The notes under the pieces: model-generated
Databases searched by the model: none
What the model saw: only the letters and a program-made list of their open reading frames with translations
Told to the model about the DNA's origin: nothing
Source: VRUE01 sp963707965
GTDB lineage: Bacteria > Actinomycetota > Thermoleophilia > Solirubrobacterales > 70-9
Assembly (NCBI GenBank): GCA_963707965.1
Contig: CAVPRR010000004.1
Location: 62,001-126,000, forward strand
Direction of reading: 5' to 3'
Length of the DNA: 64,000 nucleotides
Position numbers and translations under genes: made by a program
Shown: positions 20,777-28,492 of the stretch, piece after piece
Numbering within the stretch: the stretch's first letter is position 1
Layout: each line of letters opens with the position of its first letter

Positions 20777-22048
20777 GTGCTCAGGACGATTGCGCACGCT
20801 TTCAGCGTTGCGGATATCCGCAAGAAGCTCGCGTTCACCGCGGCGATGCTGTTGCTCTACCGGCTCGGCGCCTACATCCCCGCACCCGGCGTCGACGCCG
20901 ACGCCGTCAAGGAACTCTCCTCCAACTTCTCCGGCGGCAACGTGCTCGGCTTCCTCAGCCTCTTCTCCGGCGGTGCGCTGGAACGGCTCTCGCTGTTCGC
21001 GCTGGGGATCATGCCCTACATCACGGCCTCGATCATCCTGCAGCTTCTCACTGTGGTGGTGCCCTCGCTGGAGAAGCTGCAGAAGGAGGGCGAAGTCGGG
21101 CAGCAGAAGATCACCCAGTACACGCGGTATCTCACCGTTGGGCTTGCCTTCGCCCAGTCATTCGGCTTTGTCTTCCTCTTCCGCTCCTTTGGCAGCAAAG
21201 CGGGAGGCAACGTGATCGGCACGTTGACCGGGTCCAAGATCCTGCTGATCGTGATCTGCCTCACGGCGGGCACCACCCTGCTGATGTGGTTGGGCGAGCT
21301 GATCACCCAGCGGGGAATAGGCAACGGCATCTCGCTGATGATCTTCGCCTCGATCGTCTCCGGCCTGCCCGGCGGGATCCAGGCTTGGTGGACCAATCCC
21401 GACCAGGTCTTCGTCGTGATGATGCCGTTCGTGGCGCTCGCGGTGATCGTCGCGATCGTCTTCGTCCAGGAGGGGCAGCGCCGCATCCCGGTCCAGTACG
21501 CGAAACGTGTGGTGGGGCGCAAAATGACCTCGGGCGGTTCGACCTACCTGCCGCTGCGGGTCAACATGGCCGGCGTCATCCCGGTCATCTTCGCCGCCTC
21601 GATCATGGCCTTCCCGCCGACGATCGGGCAGCTGCTCAACACTCCCGCCGCCCTCGACTTCGCCGCGTTCTTCAGCCCCAACGGGTGGGCCTACGTGGTG
21701 GGCGAGGTCTTCTTCATCATCATCTTCACCTACTTCTACACGGCGGTCACCTTCAACCCGGTCGACCAGGCCGACAATCTGAAGAAATACGGCGGCTTCA
21801 TCCCCGGCGTGCGGCCGGGGCGGCCGACCGCCGAGTACCTCGACCGGATCCTCTCGCGCCTGACCTTCCCGGGCGCCCTCTACCTGGGCGCGGTCGCGGC
21901 GCTGCCGACGATTCTGATCAGCCAGACGTCGGCGAACTTCTTCTTTGGCGGCACATCGATCCTGATCGTGATCGGCGTCGCCCTGGACACGGTCAAGCAG
22001 CTCGAGGCGCAGCTGATGATGCGCAACTACGAGGGCTTCCTCAAATAG
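20777..22048 (+). CDS. secY: Protein translocase channel subunit SecY
   Basis: A 423-residue, ten-TM channel of the Sec translocon. It begins IAHAFSVADIRKKLAFTAAMLLLYRLGAYIPAPG and contains the plug region (NFSGGNVLGFLSLFSGGAL), LGIMPYITASIILQLL and the cytoplasmic loop QEGQRRIPVQYAKRVVGRK; it ends with QLEAQLMMRNYEGFLK. The GTG start directly abuts the rplO stop. Confidence 0.99.
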   Translation: MLRTIAHAFSVADIRKKLAFTAAMLLLYRLGAYIPAPGVDADAVKELSSNFSGGNVLGFLSLFSGGALERLSLFALGIMPYITASIILQLLTVVVPSLEKLQKEGEVGQQKITQYTRYLTVGLAFAQSFGFVFLFRSFGSKAGGNVIGTLTGSKILLIVICLTAGTTLLMWLGELITQRGIGNGISLMIFASIVSGLPGGIQAWWTNPDQVFVVMMPFVALAVIVAIVFVQEGQRRIPVQYAKRVVGRKMTSGGSTYLPLRVNMAGVIPVIFAASIMAFPPTIGQLLNTPAALDFAAFFSPNGWAYVVGEVFFIIIFTYFYTAVTFNPVDQADNLKKYGGFIPGVRPGRPTAEYLDRILSRLTFPGALYLGAVAALPTILISQTSANFFFGGTSILIVIGVALDTVKQLEAQLMMRNYEGFLK

Positions 22049-22058
22049 GCGCCGGCGG

Positions 22059-22739
22059 ATGCCAGAGCTGAATCTAGTGCTGCTCGGCCCGCCCGGCTCC
22101 GGCAAGGGCACGCAGGGCGAGCGGCTGCAGGAAGACCTGCAGCTTCCGTACTACGCGACCGGCGACATCCTGCGGGCGGCGGTGCGCGACGAAACGGAGC
22201 TGGGCCGCACCGCGAAGGAGTACATGGACCGCGGCGACCTCGTTCCCGACGATGTGATCGTGGGGGCGATCGGCGAGCGGATCGACTCCTCCGAGGCGGC
22301 TGACGGGTTCATCCTCGACGGGTTTCCCCGCACAGTGCCGCAGGCGGAAGCGCTGGCGGCCAAGCTGTCCGAGCTGAGCAGGGAGATGACCGCCGTGCTG
22401 CTGATCGGGGCCGACGACGACGAGGTGGTGCGGAGGCTCGGCGGCCGGCGCACCTGCGAGACGAACGGCCACGTCTTCCACGTCGACTTCAACCCGCCCG
22501 AGCACGACGGCGTCTGCGATGTCGATGGCAGCGCGCTGGTCGTCCGCGACGACGACAAGCCCGAGGTGATCCGTCACCGGCTCGACCAGTACCACGAGAA
22601 GACGGAGCCGCTGATCGACTTCTACGACCGTCAGAGCCTGCTGCGGCGGGTCGACGGCACGGCCGCGCCGGAAGAGGTGGCTGCCGAGATCCGGCGCGTG
22701 CTCGCGACTCTGAAGCTGGAAGCGGACGAGGCAATCTGA
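22059..22739 (+). CDS. adk: Adenylate kinase
   Basis: A 226-residue kinase that interconverts 2 ADP with ATP plus AMP. It has the P-loop LLGPPGSGKGTQG (residues 8-20), the AMP-site YYATGDILRAA and the DGFPRT motif. The LID region (about 127-165) keeps a Cys (RRTCETNGH) and a second Cys-Asp (GVCDVDG), but not the usual two CxxC pairs, so it is an atypical LID that may bind metal through Cys/His/Asp or not at all. Confidence 0.98.
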   Translation: MPELNLVLLGPPGSGKGTQGERLQEDLQLPYYATGDILRAAVRDETELGRTAKEYMDRGDLVPDDVIVGAIGERIDSSEAADGFILDGFPRTVPQAEALAAKLSELSREMTAVLLIGADDDEVVRRLGGRRTCETNGHVFHVDFNPPEHDGVCDVDGSALVVRDDDKPEVIRHRLDQYHEKTEPLIDFYDRQSLLRRVDGTAAPEEVAAEIRRVLATLKLEADEAI

Positions 22740-22762
22740 GCCCCTCGCGGGCGGCGGCTAGC

Positions 22763-23530
22763 GTGTATCGGATGATCATCAGAAAGAGCCCGGAGGAGGT
22801 CGAGAAGATGGCGGCCGCCGGGCGGATCCTGACCCGCTGCCTGCGGGTCGTTGCCGCCAAGGCACGCCCTGGTGTGACCACGGGCGAGCTCGACAGCGCA
22901 GCGGAGAAGTTCATCCGCTCCCAGGGCGCGGAGCCCGCCTTCAAGGGCTATCGGGGATTTCCGGGCTCCATCTGCGCCTCGCCCAATTCCATGGTTGTCC
23001 ACGGAATTCCCGGTCCATACGCCCTGAAGCGCGGCGACATCGTCTCGATCGACGTCGGCGTGGTGAAGGACGGCTGGGTCGCGGATGCGGCGATCACGAT
23101 TCCGATCGGCGAGGTGGGTCCTGAGGCGCGCAGGCTTCTCGAGGTGACGAGGGCGGCGCTCTTCGCCGGTGTCGAGCAGATGCAGCCCGGGAACCACCTC
23201 GGAGACGTCTCCGCTGCGATCCAGCGAGCGGTGGAGATCGAGGGCCTCTCCATCATTCGGACACTCGTCGGGCACGGGATCGGACGTGAGATGCATGAGG
23301 ACCCGCAGGTCCCGAACTTCGGCGAGTCCGGCAAGGGGCCGCTGCTGGAGGAGGGCACCGTGCTGGCAATCGAGCCGATGGTCAATGCCGGCGGTTCGCT
23401 GGTCCGGACGGGCGACGACGGCTGGGCCGTCTACTCCCAGGACGGGTCGTTGGCGGCCCACTTCGAGTTCACCGTGGCTGTGACGGAGGACGGCCCGCGA
23501 ATCCTGACTCCATGGCACGACGAGGATTGA
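22763..23530 (+). CDS. map: Methionine aminopeptidase, type I
   Basis: A 255-residue dinuclear-metal peptidase that removes the initiator Met. Ligands are visible at Asp97, Asp108, His171, Glu204 and Glu235 (SIDVGV, VADAAIT, GHGIGREMHE, AIEPM, HFEFTV), and the substrate-binding His80 is in VVHGIPG. The GTG at 22763 or the ATG at 22772 could be the start. In most relatives infA follows; here it does not. Confidence 0.98.
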   Translation: MYRMIIRKSPEEVEKMAAAGRILTRCLRVVAAKARPGVTTGELDSAAEKFIRSQGAEPAFKGYRGFPGSICASPNSMVVHGIPGPYALKRGDIVSIDVGVVKDGWVADAAITIPIGEVGPEARRLLEVTRAALFAGVEQMQPGNHLGDVSAAIQRAVEIEGLSIIRTLVGHGIGREMHEDPQVPNFGESGKGPLLEEGTVLAIEPMVNAGGSLVRTGDDGWAVYSQDGSLAAHFEFTVAVTEDGPRILTPWHDED

Positions 23531-23633
23531 GGGCTCCCCTGCTATCTTTTCCGTTCGGCCCGATGGGTCGTTTGTGCCTGCTGCCCAACTCCTGGGGCGT
23601 GTGGGATCCCTGATTCCGAACGAGACCGGAGCG

Positions 23634-23747
23634 ATGAAGGTTCGAGCTTCCGTAAAGCCGATGTGCGAAAAGTGCAAGGTCATCCGCCGCAACGGCGCGG
23701 TGCTCGTGATCTGTCAGAACCCGCGCCACAAGCAGCGGCAGGGGTAG
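23634..23747 (+). CDS. rpmJ: 50S ribosomal protein L36
   Basis: A 37-residue zinc-ribbon protein, easily missed because of its size: MKVRASVKPMCEKCKVIRRN, then ICQNPRHKQRQG. The ligands are CxxC, Cys and His (C-x2-C...C-x4-H). The ATG at 23634 follows CCGGAG. The interval from the map stop to this start is only 103 bp, so infA is not present here. Confidence 0.97.
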   Translation: MKVRASVKPMCEKCKVIRRNGAVLVICQNPRHKQRQG

Positions 23748-23757
23748 CAGTTATCTG

Positions 23758-24141
23758 ATGGCACGCATCGCAGGGGTCAACATCCCAGTCAACAAGCGGG
23801 TCGAAATCGGCCTCACCTACATCTTCGGGATCGGACGCTCGACCGCGCAGGACCTCCTGGCGGCAACCAAGGTCGACCCAAACACGCACGTCAAGGACCT
23901 GACCGAGGACGAGGTCGTGCGCCTGCGCGAGGCCGTCGAGGGGCACGAGGTCGAGGGCGACCTGCGGCGCGACCGCTCTCAGAACGTCAAACGCCTGATG
24001 GAGATCGGCTCCTACCGGGGCCTGCGGCATCGCCGCGGCCTGCCGGTGAGGGGTCAGCGCACCAAGACCAACGCGCGCGGCCGCAAGGGCCCGCGCCGGA
24101 TGAGCGTGGCCGGCAAGCGCAAGGCTCCAACGCCTAAGTAG
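23758..24141 (+). CDS. rpsM: 30S ribosomal protein S13
   Basis: A 127-residue S13, in the head bridging to the 50S and contacting P-site tRNA with its basic tail. It begins ARIAGVNIPVNKRVEIGLTYIFGIG and has the signature SYRGLRHRRGLPVRGQRTKTNARGRKGPRR. It starts 10 bp after rpmJ. Confidence 0.98.
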   Translation: MARIAGVNIPVNKRVEIGLTYIFGIGRSTAQDLLAATKVDPNTHVKDLTEDEVVRLREAVEGHEVEGDLRRDRSQNVKRLMEIGSYRGLRHRRGLPVRGQRTKTNARGRKGPRRMSVAGKRKAPTPK

Positions 24142-24151
24142 GAGAGACCCA

Positions 24152-24553
24152 GTGGCCGCAGCCAAGAAACCCGCCAAGGGGCGCGCCCGGCGCCGTGTCA
24201 AGAAGAACATCGCGTACGGGCAGGCGCATATCAAGACCTCCTTCAACAACACGATCGTCACGCTGACCGACATCCAGGGGAACGTGATCGCCTGGGAGTC
24301 CGCCGGCTCGGCGGGCTTCAAGGGCTCGCGGAAGTCGACGCCGTTCGCGGCTCAGGTGACCGCCGACGCGGCGGCCAAGAAGGGCATGGAACACGGCCTC
24401 GAAAAGGTCGAGGTGTTCGCCAAGGGCGCCGGCTCCGGCCGGGAGACGGCGATCCGGTCCCTGCAGGCTGCGGGGCTCGACGTCACCACGGTCAAGGACG
24501 TCTCGCCTCAGGCCCACAACGGCTGCCGCCCGAAGAAGCGGAGACGCGTCTAG
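24152..24553 (+). CDS. rpsK: 30S ribosomal protein S11
   Basis: A 133-residue S11 on the 30S platform. It shows AHIKTSFNNTIVTLTDIQGNVIAWESAGSAGFKGSRKSTPFAAQ and the C-terminal DVSPQAHNGCRPKKRRRV. The GTG start follows GGAGAGACC. rpsD starts immediately after the stop. Confidence 0.98.
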   Translation: MAAAKKPAKGRARRRVKKNIAYGQAHIKTSFNNTIVTLTDIQGNVIAWESAGSAGFKGSRKSTPFAAQVTADAAAKKGMEHGLEKVEVFAKGAGSGRETAIRSLQAAGLDVTTVKDVSPQAHNGCRPKKRRRV

Positions 24554-25174
24554 ATGGCTCGCGACACCTCTCCCCAGTGCAAGCAGTGCCGCCGCGAGGG
24601 GCAGAAGCTCTTCCTCAAGGGCGAGCGCTGCTTCACGGACAAGTGCGGCGTCGAGCGGCGCTCCTACCCGCCCGGGGAGCACGGTCGCGGCCGGATGCGG
24701 CAGTCCGAGTACCGCGTGCAGCTGCGCGAGAAGCAGAAGACGCGCCGCTACTACCAGGTCCTCGAGAAGCAGTTCCGCGCCTACTACGAGAAGGCCTCCC
24801 GGCAGGAGGGGGTGACCGGCGAGAACCTCCTTCGCCTCCTGGAGTCGCGCTTCGACAACGTTCTGGTGCGCCTTGGGTTCGCTGCCTCGCGGCGCCAGGC
24901 GCGCCAGCTGATCCGTCACAGGCACTGGATGGTGAACGGGCGTCGCGTCGACGTTCCCTCCTTCCAGGTTCGGCCCGAGGACGTGATCTCGATCAAGTCC
25001 GACTCGGCCGCCACCGACACGATCCGGAAGGCGACCGAGCTGATTTCGACCGTACCGGCCTGGCTGCAGGCCGACCATGACTCGCTTACCGCCAAGGTCC
25101 TGCGCTATCCGGAGCGCGCAGAGATCTCGGCACCGGTACAGGAGCAGCTGATCGTCGAGCTGTACTCGAAGTAG
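24554..25174 (+). CDS. rpsD: 30S ribosomal protein S4, zinc-binding form
   Basis: A 206-residue S4, a primary 16S 5'-domain binder. The N-terminus carries four cysteines (CKQC, then C and C at about 26 and 31) that bind zinc. RRSYPPGEHGRGR and the S4 RNA-binding domain (LLESRFDNVLVRLGFAASRRQARQLIRHRHWMVNG) follow. It is the third gene of the rpsM-rpsK-rpsD-rpoA-rplQ alpha operon. Confidence 0.98.
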   Translation: MARDTSPQCKQCRREGQKLFLKGERCFTDKCGVERRSYPPGEHGRGRMRQSEYRVQLREKQKTRRYYQVLEKQFRAYYEKASRQEGVTGENLLRLLESRFDNVLVRLGFAASRRQARQLIRHRHWMVNGRRVDVPSFQVRPEDVISIKSDSAATDTIRKATELISTVPAWLQADHDSLTAKVLRYPERAEISAPVQEQLIVELYSK

Positions 25175-25213
25175 CCCGGACCCCGTTTCTGAACACGCAT
25201 ACGCAAGGAACTC

Positions 25214-26194
25214 ATGACCACTGACTTTCAGGTCCCTCGCATCACCTCGGAGAAGGCGGACGACCGCAGCGGCACGTTCACCATCGAGCCCCTCGACAAG
25301 GGCTTCGGTTACACGTTCGGCAACAGTCTCCGCCGCGTCCTGCTCTCCTCGCTCGGCGGCGCCGCCGTGACGAGCGTCCGCATCGAGGGCGTCGCCCACG
25401 AGTTCTCGAGCGTGCCCGGCGTCCAGGAGGACGTCACCGACATCATTCTCAACCTGAAGGACCTCGTCGTCCGCATGCACACGGACGCCGACGAGGTCGA
25501 GGCACCGCTCGTGGCCACCGGCCCCGGTGAGGTCAAGGCCAGGGACATCGACCTGCCCTCCGGGGTGGAGATCCTCAATCCGGATGCGCCGATCGCAACC
25601 CTCGAGAAGAAAACCAAACTCGAGGTCTACCTGACCATCGGCCGCGGCCGTGGCTACTCGCCGGCTGAAGAGAACAAGTCGGACGACCAGCCGATCGGGG
25701 TGATTCCGATCGACTCGATCTTCTCGCCGATCCGCCGCGCCTCCTACTTGGTGGCAACTGCCCGTGTCGGTCAGCGAACCGACTTCGACAAGCTGACCCT
25801 TCAGCTGGAGACCGACGGCTCGATCGAGCCCGCGGCGGCGCTCCGAGAGGCGTCAGAGATCCTGATCAAGACCCTGGCGATCTTCACCGACGCCGAGCGG
25901 GTCGAGGAGCTCACCGCCCGCGAGCAGGCCGCGGTGCTGCCGGCCGAGGCGCTGGCGGGGTCCGGAGGAGACGGCGCCGGCGGCAACGACGGCCTCGATG
26001 AGATCCTGATCGAGGAGCTCGAGCTGGGGGTGCGTTCCTACAACTGCCTGAAGCGGGCGGGTGTGCAGACGGTCGGCGACCTGGTCCGCAAGACGCGTTC
26101 GGAGCTGAACGCGATTCCCAATTTCGGGCAGAAGTCGATCGAGGAAGTGATCGAGACCCTGCACTCACGCGGCCTCGACCTGCAGCAGGACTGA
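25214..26194 (+). CDS. rpoA: RNA polymerase subunit alpha
   Basis: A 326-residue alpha subunit. The N-terminal domain includes DKGFGYTFGNSLRRVLLSSLGGAAVTSVRIEG (dimer interface and beta contact). A Gly-rich linker near residue 250 leads to the C-terminal DNA-binding domain (EELELGVRSYNCLKRAGVQTVGDLVRKTRSELNAIPNFGQKSIEEV). ATG 25214 is behind AAGGA. Confidence 0.99.
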   Translation: MTTDFQVPRITSEKADDRSGTFTIEPLDKGFGYTFGNSLRRVLLSSLGGAAVTSVRIEGVAHEFSSVPGVQEDVTDIILNLKDLVVRMHTDADEVEAPLVATGPGEVKARDIDLPSGVEILNPDAPIATLEKKTKLEVYLTIGRGRGYSPAEENKSDDQPIGVIPIDSIFSPIRRASYLVATARVGQRTDFDKLTLQLETDGSIEPAAALREASEILIKTLAIFTDAERVEELTAREQAAVLPAEALAGSGGDGAGGNDGLDEILIEELELGVRSYNCLKRAGVQTVGDLVRKTRSELNAIPNFGQKSIEEVIETLHSRGLDLQQD

Positions 26195-26225
26195 GGACGC
26201 GTTCGCGAGGGGAGCGGAGGGGACC

Positions 26226-26579
26226 ATGCGGCACCGCAAGAAGCGCAACAAGCTGAGTCGCGACGCGGCGCATCGGAAATCGCTGCTCTCGAACCTCTCC
26301 AAGCAGCTGATCGAGCATGAGCGGATCAAGACCAGCCAGGCGAAGGCGAAGGCCGTCAAGCCCGAGGTCGAGCAGCTGATCACTCTCGCCAAGCGTGGCG
26401 ACCTGCACGCTCGCCGCCGGGCCCTTGCGGCGTTGCACAACGACAAGTTCGTCGTGCACAAGCTGTTCGAGGAGCTGGCGCCGCGCTACGACGAGCGCCC
26501 CGGTGGCTACACGCGGATCGTCAAGCTGGGGCCGCGGCAGTCGGATTCGACCGAGATGGTCTACCTGGAGCTCGTCTAA
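26226..26579 (+). CDS. rplQ: 50S ribosomal protein L17
   Basis: A 117-residue L17. It begins RHRKKRNKLSRDAAHRKSLLSNLSKQLIEHERIKTSQAKAKAVKPEVEQLIT and ends GGYTRIVKLGPRQSDSTEMVYLELV, matching the family. The ribosome-binding site is GGAGGGG. It is the last gene of the long ribosomal run; a long inverted repeat follows. Confidence 0.98.
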   Translation: MRHRKKRNKLSRDAAHRKSLLSNLSKQLIEHERIKTSQAKAKAVKPEVEQLITLAKRGDLHARRRALAALHNDKFVVHKLFEELAPRYDERPGGYTRIVKLGPRQSDSTEMVYLELV

Positions 26580-26613
26580 CCGATAGCGCCCTCTACCGCA
26601 CCCCTTTCGCCAA

Positions 26614-26722
26614 GGGGGACCGGCAGGGGGCTTCACTTAACTTTTTCGCCGGGAAGACTCACTCTCTCGCCGAGTGGTCAGGGCGAAAAAGTACAAGACG
26701 TTCCGCCCCCTGCCGGTCCCCC
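26614..26722. terminator. Long bidirectional stem-loop between rplQ and truA
   Basis: 18 nt at 26614-26631 are perfectly complementary to 26705-26722, and 11 nt at 26640-26650 to 26682-26692, with a further imperfect inner pairing (GACTCACTC with GAGTGGTC). The pairs are separated by small asymmetric loops, giving a hairpin of about 109 nt with T- and A-runs in the inner stem. Between convergent genes it can serve as a two-way terminator, although it is longer than most. Confidence 0.6.
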
Positions 26723-26836
26723 AGCGAGCCTGCCGCCGGCGAATCCCACCCCGACGCCTCCCGCGGGATAGGCGTAGAAACAGATTCGAAGCACGGACCA
26801 GCGGCGACTCCAACTCCGCCTTGAGAGCATGGAGGC

Positions 26837-27571
26837 TCAGTCGTAGGACACCGTCTCCAGGTAGAGGCCGTGGGGAGGGGCCGTGTCGCCCGCCGCTGGA
26901 CGGGGAGCGCCTGCGAGAAGCTTTGTGAAACTGCCTTGGCTTCGGCGGCCGGAGCCGACCTCGAGCATCGTGCCGACCAGGACGCGGACCATGTTGCGCA
27001 TGAAGGCGTCGGCGGTTATCCGGAAGCTGAGGATGTCGCCCTCCTGCTCCCAGCTGGCGTGGTGGATGTCGCGGTCGAAGCGGACGTGGTCGGTCTGGGT
27101 GGGGGTGAAGGCCGTGAAGTCGTGCGTTCCCGGGAGTGCGGACGCGCATGCCTTCAGCGCTTCGAGGTCGAAGCGGTGCGGCCACCAGAGGGCGCGGCCC
27201 TGCTCGAAGGGGCTCGGGGCCGGGCGGGCAAGAACGCGGTAGCGATAGCTGCGCGACCTGGCGCTGTGGCGTGCGTCGAATCCGTCCTCAGCGGCAACCA
27301 CGCGGGTGACGGCGATGTCAGCGGGTCCGACGCCGTTGAGGCGACGCGCAAGGTCCTCCGGCGCCTCCGCCTCGGTGACGAAGCTGGCCACCTGCCCCAG
27401 CGCATGCACCCCGGTGTCGGTCCTGCCGGCCACCGTGAGCTGCACGGGCTCGCGCAACACCGTGGCCAGCGCCGCCTCCAACTCCCCCTGCACAGTGCGC
27501 AGACCGGGTTGCGCAGCCCACCCTCGGAACCCCGTCCCGTCATATTCGATGTCCAGCCGCACCGTCGTCAC
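26837..27571 (-). CDS. truA: tRNA pseudouridine(38-40) synthase
   Basis: A 244-residue TruA that converts U38-40 of tRNA anticodon arms to pseudouridine. The catalytic Asp lies in GRTDTGVHALGQVASF. Other family features are LDIEYDGTGFRGWAAQPGLRTVQGELE and ITADAFMRNMVRVLVGTMLEVG. The GTG at 27571 is preferred to the much longer open frame upstream because it gives the family N-terminus and is 6 nt from a -10-like CATACT. Confidence 0.96.
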   Translation of the reverse strand: MTTVRLDIEYDGTGFRGWAAQPGLRTVQGELEAALATVLREPVQLTVAGRTDTGVHALGQVASFVTEAEAPEDLARRLNGVGPADIAVTRVVAAEDGFDARHSARSRSYRYRVLARPAPSPFEQGRALWWPHRFDLEALKACASALPGTHDFTAFTPTQTDHVRFDRDIHHASWEQEGDILSFRITADAFMRNMVRVLVGTMLEVGSGRRSQGSFTKLLAGAPRPAAGDTAPPHGLYLETVSYD

Positions 27572-27577
27572 GCGCGC

Positions 27578-27583
27578 AGTATG
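27578..27583 (-). promoter_or_regulatory. -10-like CATACT, 6 nt before truA start
   Basis: The minus-strand hexamer CATACT ends 6 nt before the truA GTG. No Shine-Dalgarno sequence is visible, which is consistent with a leaderless transcript. Confidence 0.4.
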
Positions 27584-27664
27584 CACCCGTTGAGGGCGAG
27601 GGAGGGGGTGTCGCCGACCCCGTCGCGCCACGTCATGTTTGGGCAGGGTGCCCGGTGCCCGACC

Positions 27665-27670
27665 TAGAAT
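27665..27670 (+). promoter_or_regulatory. -10 TAGAAT, 6 nt before surE start
   Basis: TAGAAT (27665-27670) is followed by exactly 6 nt and then the surE GTG; no ribosome-binding site is present. This is the leaderless spacing seen at several genes in this window. Confidence 0.55.
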
Positions 27671-27676
27671 TGGTCT

Positions 27677-28492
27677 GTGCGTGTGCTGCTGACAAATGAC
27701 GACGGTATCTCCGCCCCCGGTCTGCAGGCGGCGCGACGGGCCCTGCGCTCGCTGGACGGTGTCGAGGTCGACGTGATCGCACCGGACTCCAACCGCAGCG
27801 CCACGGCGCGCAGCATCACGACCCGCTCTCCGCTGACCGTCGAGGAGGTCGAGTTCGGCGACGGGGACAGCGGCTTCGCCACCGACGGCACGCCGGTCGA
27901 CTGCGTGCGCTTCGCCGACCTCGGCCTGCTGGGCGGGCGGCCCGACCTGATCGTCTCCGGCATCAACCACGGCTCCAACCTCGGCGACGACATCACCTAC
28001 TCGGGGACGGTGGCGGCGGCGTTCGAGGGCATCGTCCTGGGCATCCCGGCGGTTGCCGTCTCACAGCAGTCCTCGTCTGGCGGCATGGGGTACGTAAGCG
28101 GCCGCTTCGACTTCGGGGCCGCCGCTCCCTTCACCGCCCAGCTGGTTGGACACCTGGTGGACGGTCCGATGCCCCCGGAGACGCTCATCAACGTGAACTT
28201 CCCCGCCGGCGAGCCGGCCGGAATCGAGGTCACAAGGCTCGGGAAGCGTCTCTACAACGACGAGCTGAACCTGATTGGGGAGGACAGCAAGAGCGGCAAG
28301 AGGCGCTACGAGATCTATGGCTTCGAGCCCTCCTTCGAGGACGAGGCGGGCACCGACCTCTCGGCGGTGGCGCGGAGCCGGGTGTCGGTGACGCCGATCC
28401 ACTTCGACCTCACCGACCACGGGGGGCTGGCGCGGCTGCGCGAGTGGGGGTTCGAGGAGATGCTCGCGGACAGCGCCCCTTCCTCGGTGTGA
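27677..28492 (+). CDS. surE: 5'/3'-nucleotidase SurE
   Basis: A 271-residue SurE phosphatase. Metal-binding acidic residues are in LLTNDDGI (Asp8, Asp9), followed by APDSNRSATARSIT (Ser and Asn ligand region) and SGINHGSNLGDDITYSGTVAAAFEG. The length is normal. The GTG start follows a -10 element directly. The stop overlaps the ligA start (GTGA), so surE and ligA are translationally coupled. Confidence 0.96.
   Translation: MRVLLTNDDGISAPGLQAARRALRSLDGVEVDVIAPDSNRSATARSITTRSPLTVEEVEFGDGDSGFATDGTPVDCVRFADLGLLGGRPDLIVSGINHGSNLGDDITYSGTVAAAFEGIVLGIPAVAVSQQSSSGGMGYVSGRFDFGAAAPFTAQLVGHLVDGPMPPETLINVNFPAGEPAGIEVTRLGKRLYNDELNLIGEDSKSGKRRYEIYGFEPSFEDEAGTDLSAVARSRVSVTPIHFDLTDHGGLARLREWGFEEMLADSAPSSV

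Noticed and set aside
26637..27185. A 182-codon open frame downstream of rplQ on the minus strand
   Set aside because: It overlaps truA in another frame and is Arg/Pro/Gly-rich without motifs; it also runs through the long inverted repeat.
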